Of a DNA stretch of 13,481 nt, positions 13,415 through 13,481 are shown in pieces; position 1 is the stretch's first letter, and each line of letters begins with the position of its first letter. Source of the stretch: CAYNNP01 sp964398215 (GTDB lineage Bacteria > Planctomycetota > Planctomycetia > Pirellulales > Pirellulaceae); NCBI GenBank assembly GCA_964398215.1, contig CAYNNP010000184.1:1-13481 (forward strand). The letters run 5' to 3'. Under the pieces are notes generated by a model that was not told the DNA's origin, did no database searches, and saw only the letters and a program-made list of their open reading frames with translations. The translations under genes and the position numbers were made by a program.

Positions 13415-13481
13415 AAAAGCGTTAGTGAGGGACAATCAATCTTGACTCGGTCCCTCGCTCACGCTTTTTGGAGTTGCGCTT
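13415..13481. repeat. Second copy of the 18-nt-loop hairpin (right edge)
   Basis: Arms 13415-13432 and 13451-13468 form an 18-bp stem with two imperfect pairs around an 18-nt loop (13433-13450). The loop is the reverse complement of the loop at 9826-9843 with 17 of 18 bases identical. An AGTTGCG module follows (13466-13481), running into the window edge, so the element is probably longer. Confidence 0.8.

Larger units (their letters stand above)
13160..13481. other. 322-bp gene-free region filled with short repeats
   Basis: No convincing coding frame. The first 40 bases upstream of the Gfo/Idh/MocA gene hold its Shine-Dalgarno and presumably its promoter. The rest is a patchwork of inverted and direct repeats (13241-13481), listed separately. 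No transposase, integrase or tRNA is visible. Confidence 0.75.

Overview
The window looks like chromosomal DNA from a planctomycete, most likely a Pirellulaceae (Rhodopirellula-like) marine or freshwater heterotroph. This rests on protein families rather than a marker gene. They include a planctomycete-type cytochrome c domain fused to a membrane module, and a secreted ThuA/NPCBM/'membrane-bound dehydrogenase' protein next to a Pirellula/Verrucomicrobium-type haem-binding protein. Weak or absent Shine-Dalgarno sequences at several genes, moderate GC and GTAGCTCGGCT-type palindromic intergenic repeats fit the same picture. No rRNA, tRNA, CRISPR array, transposase or phage gene was seen. Eleven protein genes are supported.

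Left block (1-2895): three reverse-strand genes for exported proteins read P460-family cytochrome (2143-2682), then a planctomycete cytochrome c/DUF2231-like membrane protein (1047-1991), then an alpha-carbonic anhydrase (146-958). A hairpin plus T-tract after the P460 gene may end or attenuate its transcript. Centre-left (2896-5080): three forward genes encode a MIP-family channel, a divergent stand-alone NAD(P)H-hydrate epimerase domain protein and a DoxX-family membrane protein that begins with TTG.

Centre (5117-9619): a reverse-strand pair encodes a 1109-aa secreted ThuA + NPCBM-like + beta-propeller dehydrogenase + HEAT protein, followed after 57 bp by a 371-aa secreted HEAT + cytochrome c protein. 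In many planctomycetes these modules are one polypeptide. Here they are two genes with separate signal peptides, which suggests a periplasmic sugar or glycan dehydrogenase passing electrons to a detachable cytochrome partner.

Right block (9914-13159): a reverse-strand secreted HExxH metallopeptidase-like protein is divergent from a small forward lipoprotein. That lipoprotein converges on a reverse-strand pair, a Gfo/Idh/MocA oxidoreductase and a YjjX-type inosine/xanthosine triphosphatase, separated by 3 bp and probably co-transcribed.

The gene-poor stretches (1-145, 9620-9913, 13160-13481) hold short dispersed repeats built from shared modules. These are a hairpin with a nearly invariant 18-nt loop, a GTTACCAAAA module, an AGTTGCG module, a CAAAAACTG module and an AGCTCGGCT palindrome. 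They are the least explained structure in the window. The most interesting gene-level observations are the split dehydrogenase/cytochrome pair and the P460-cytochrome-carbonic anhydrase neighbourhood.
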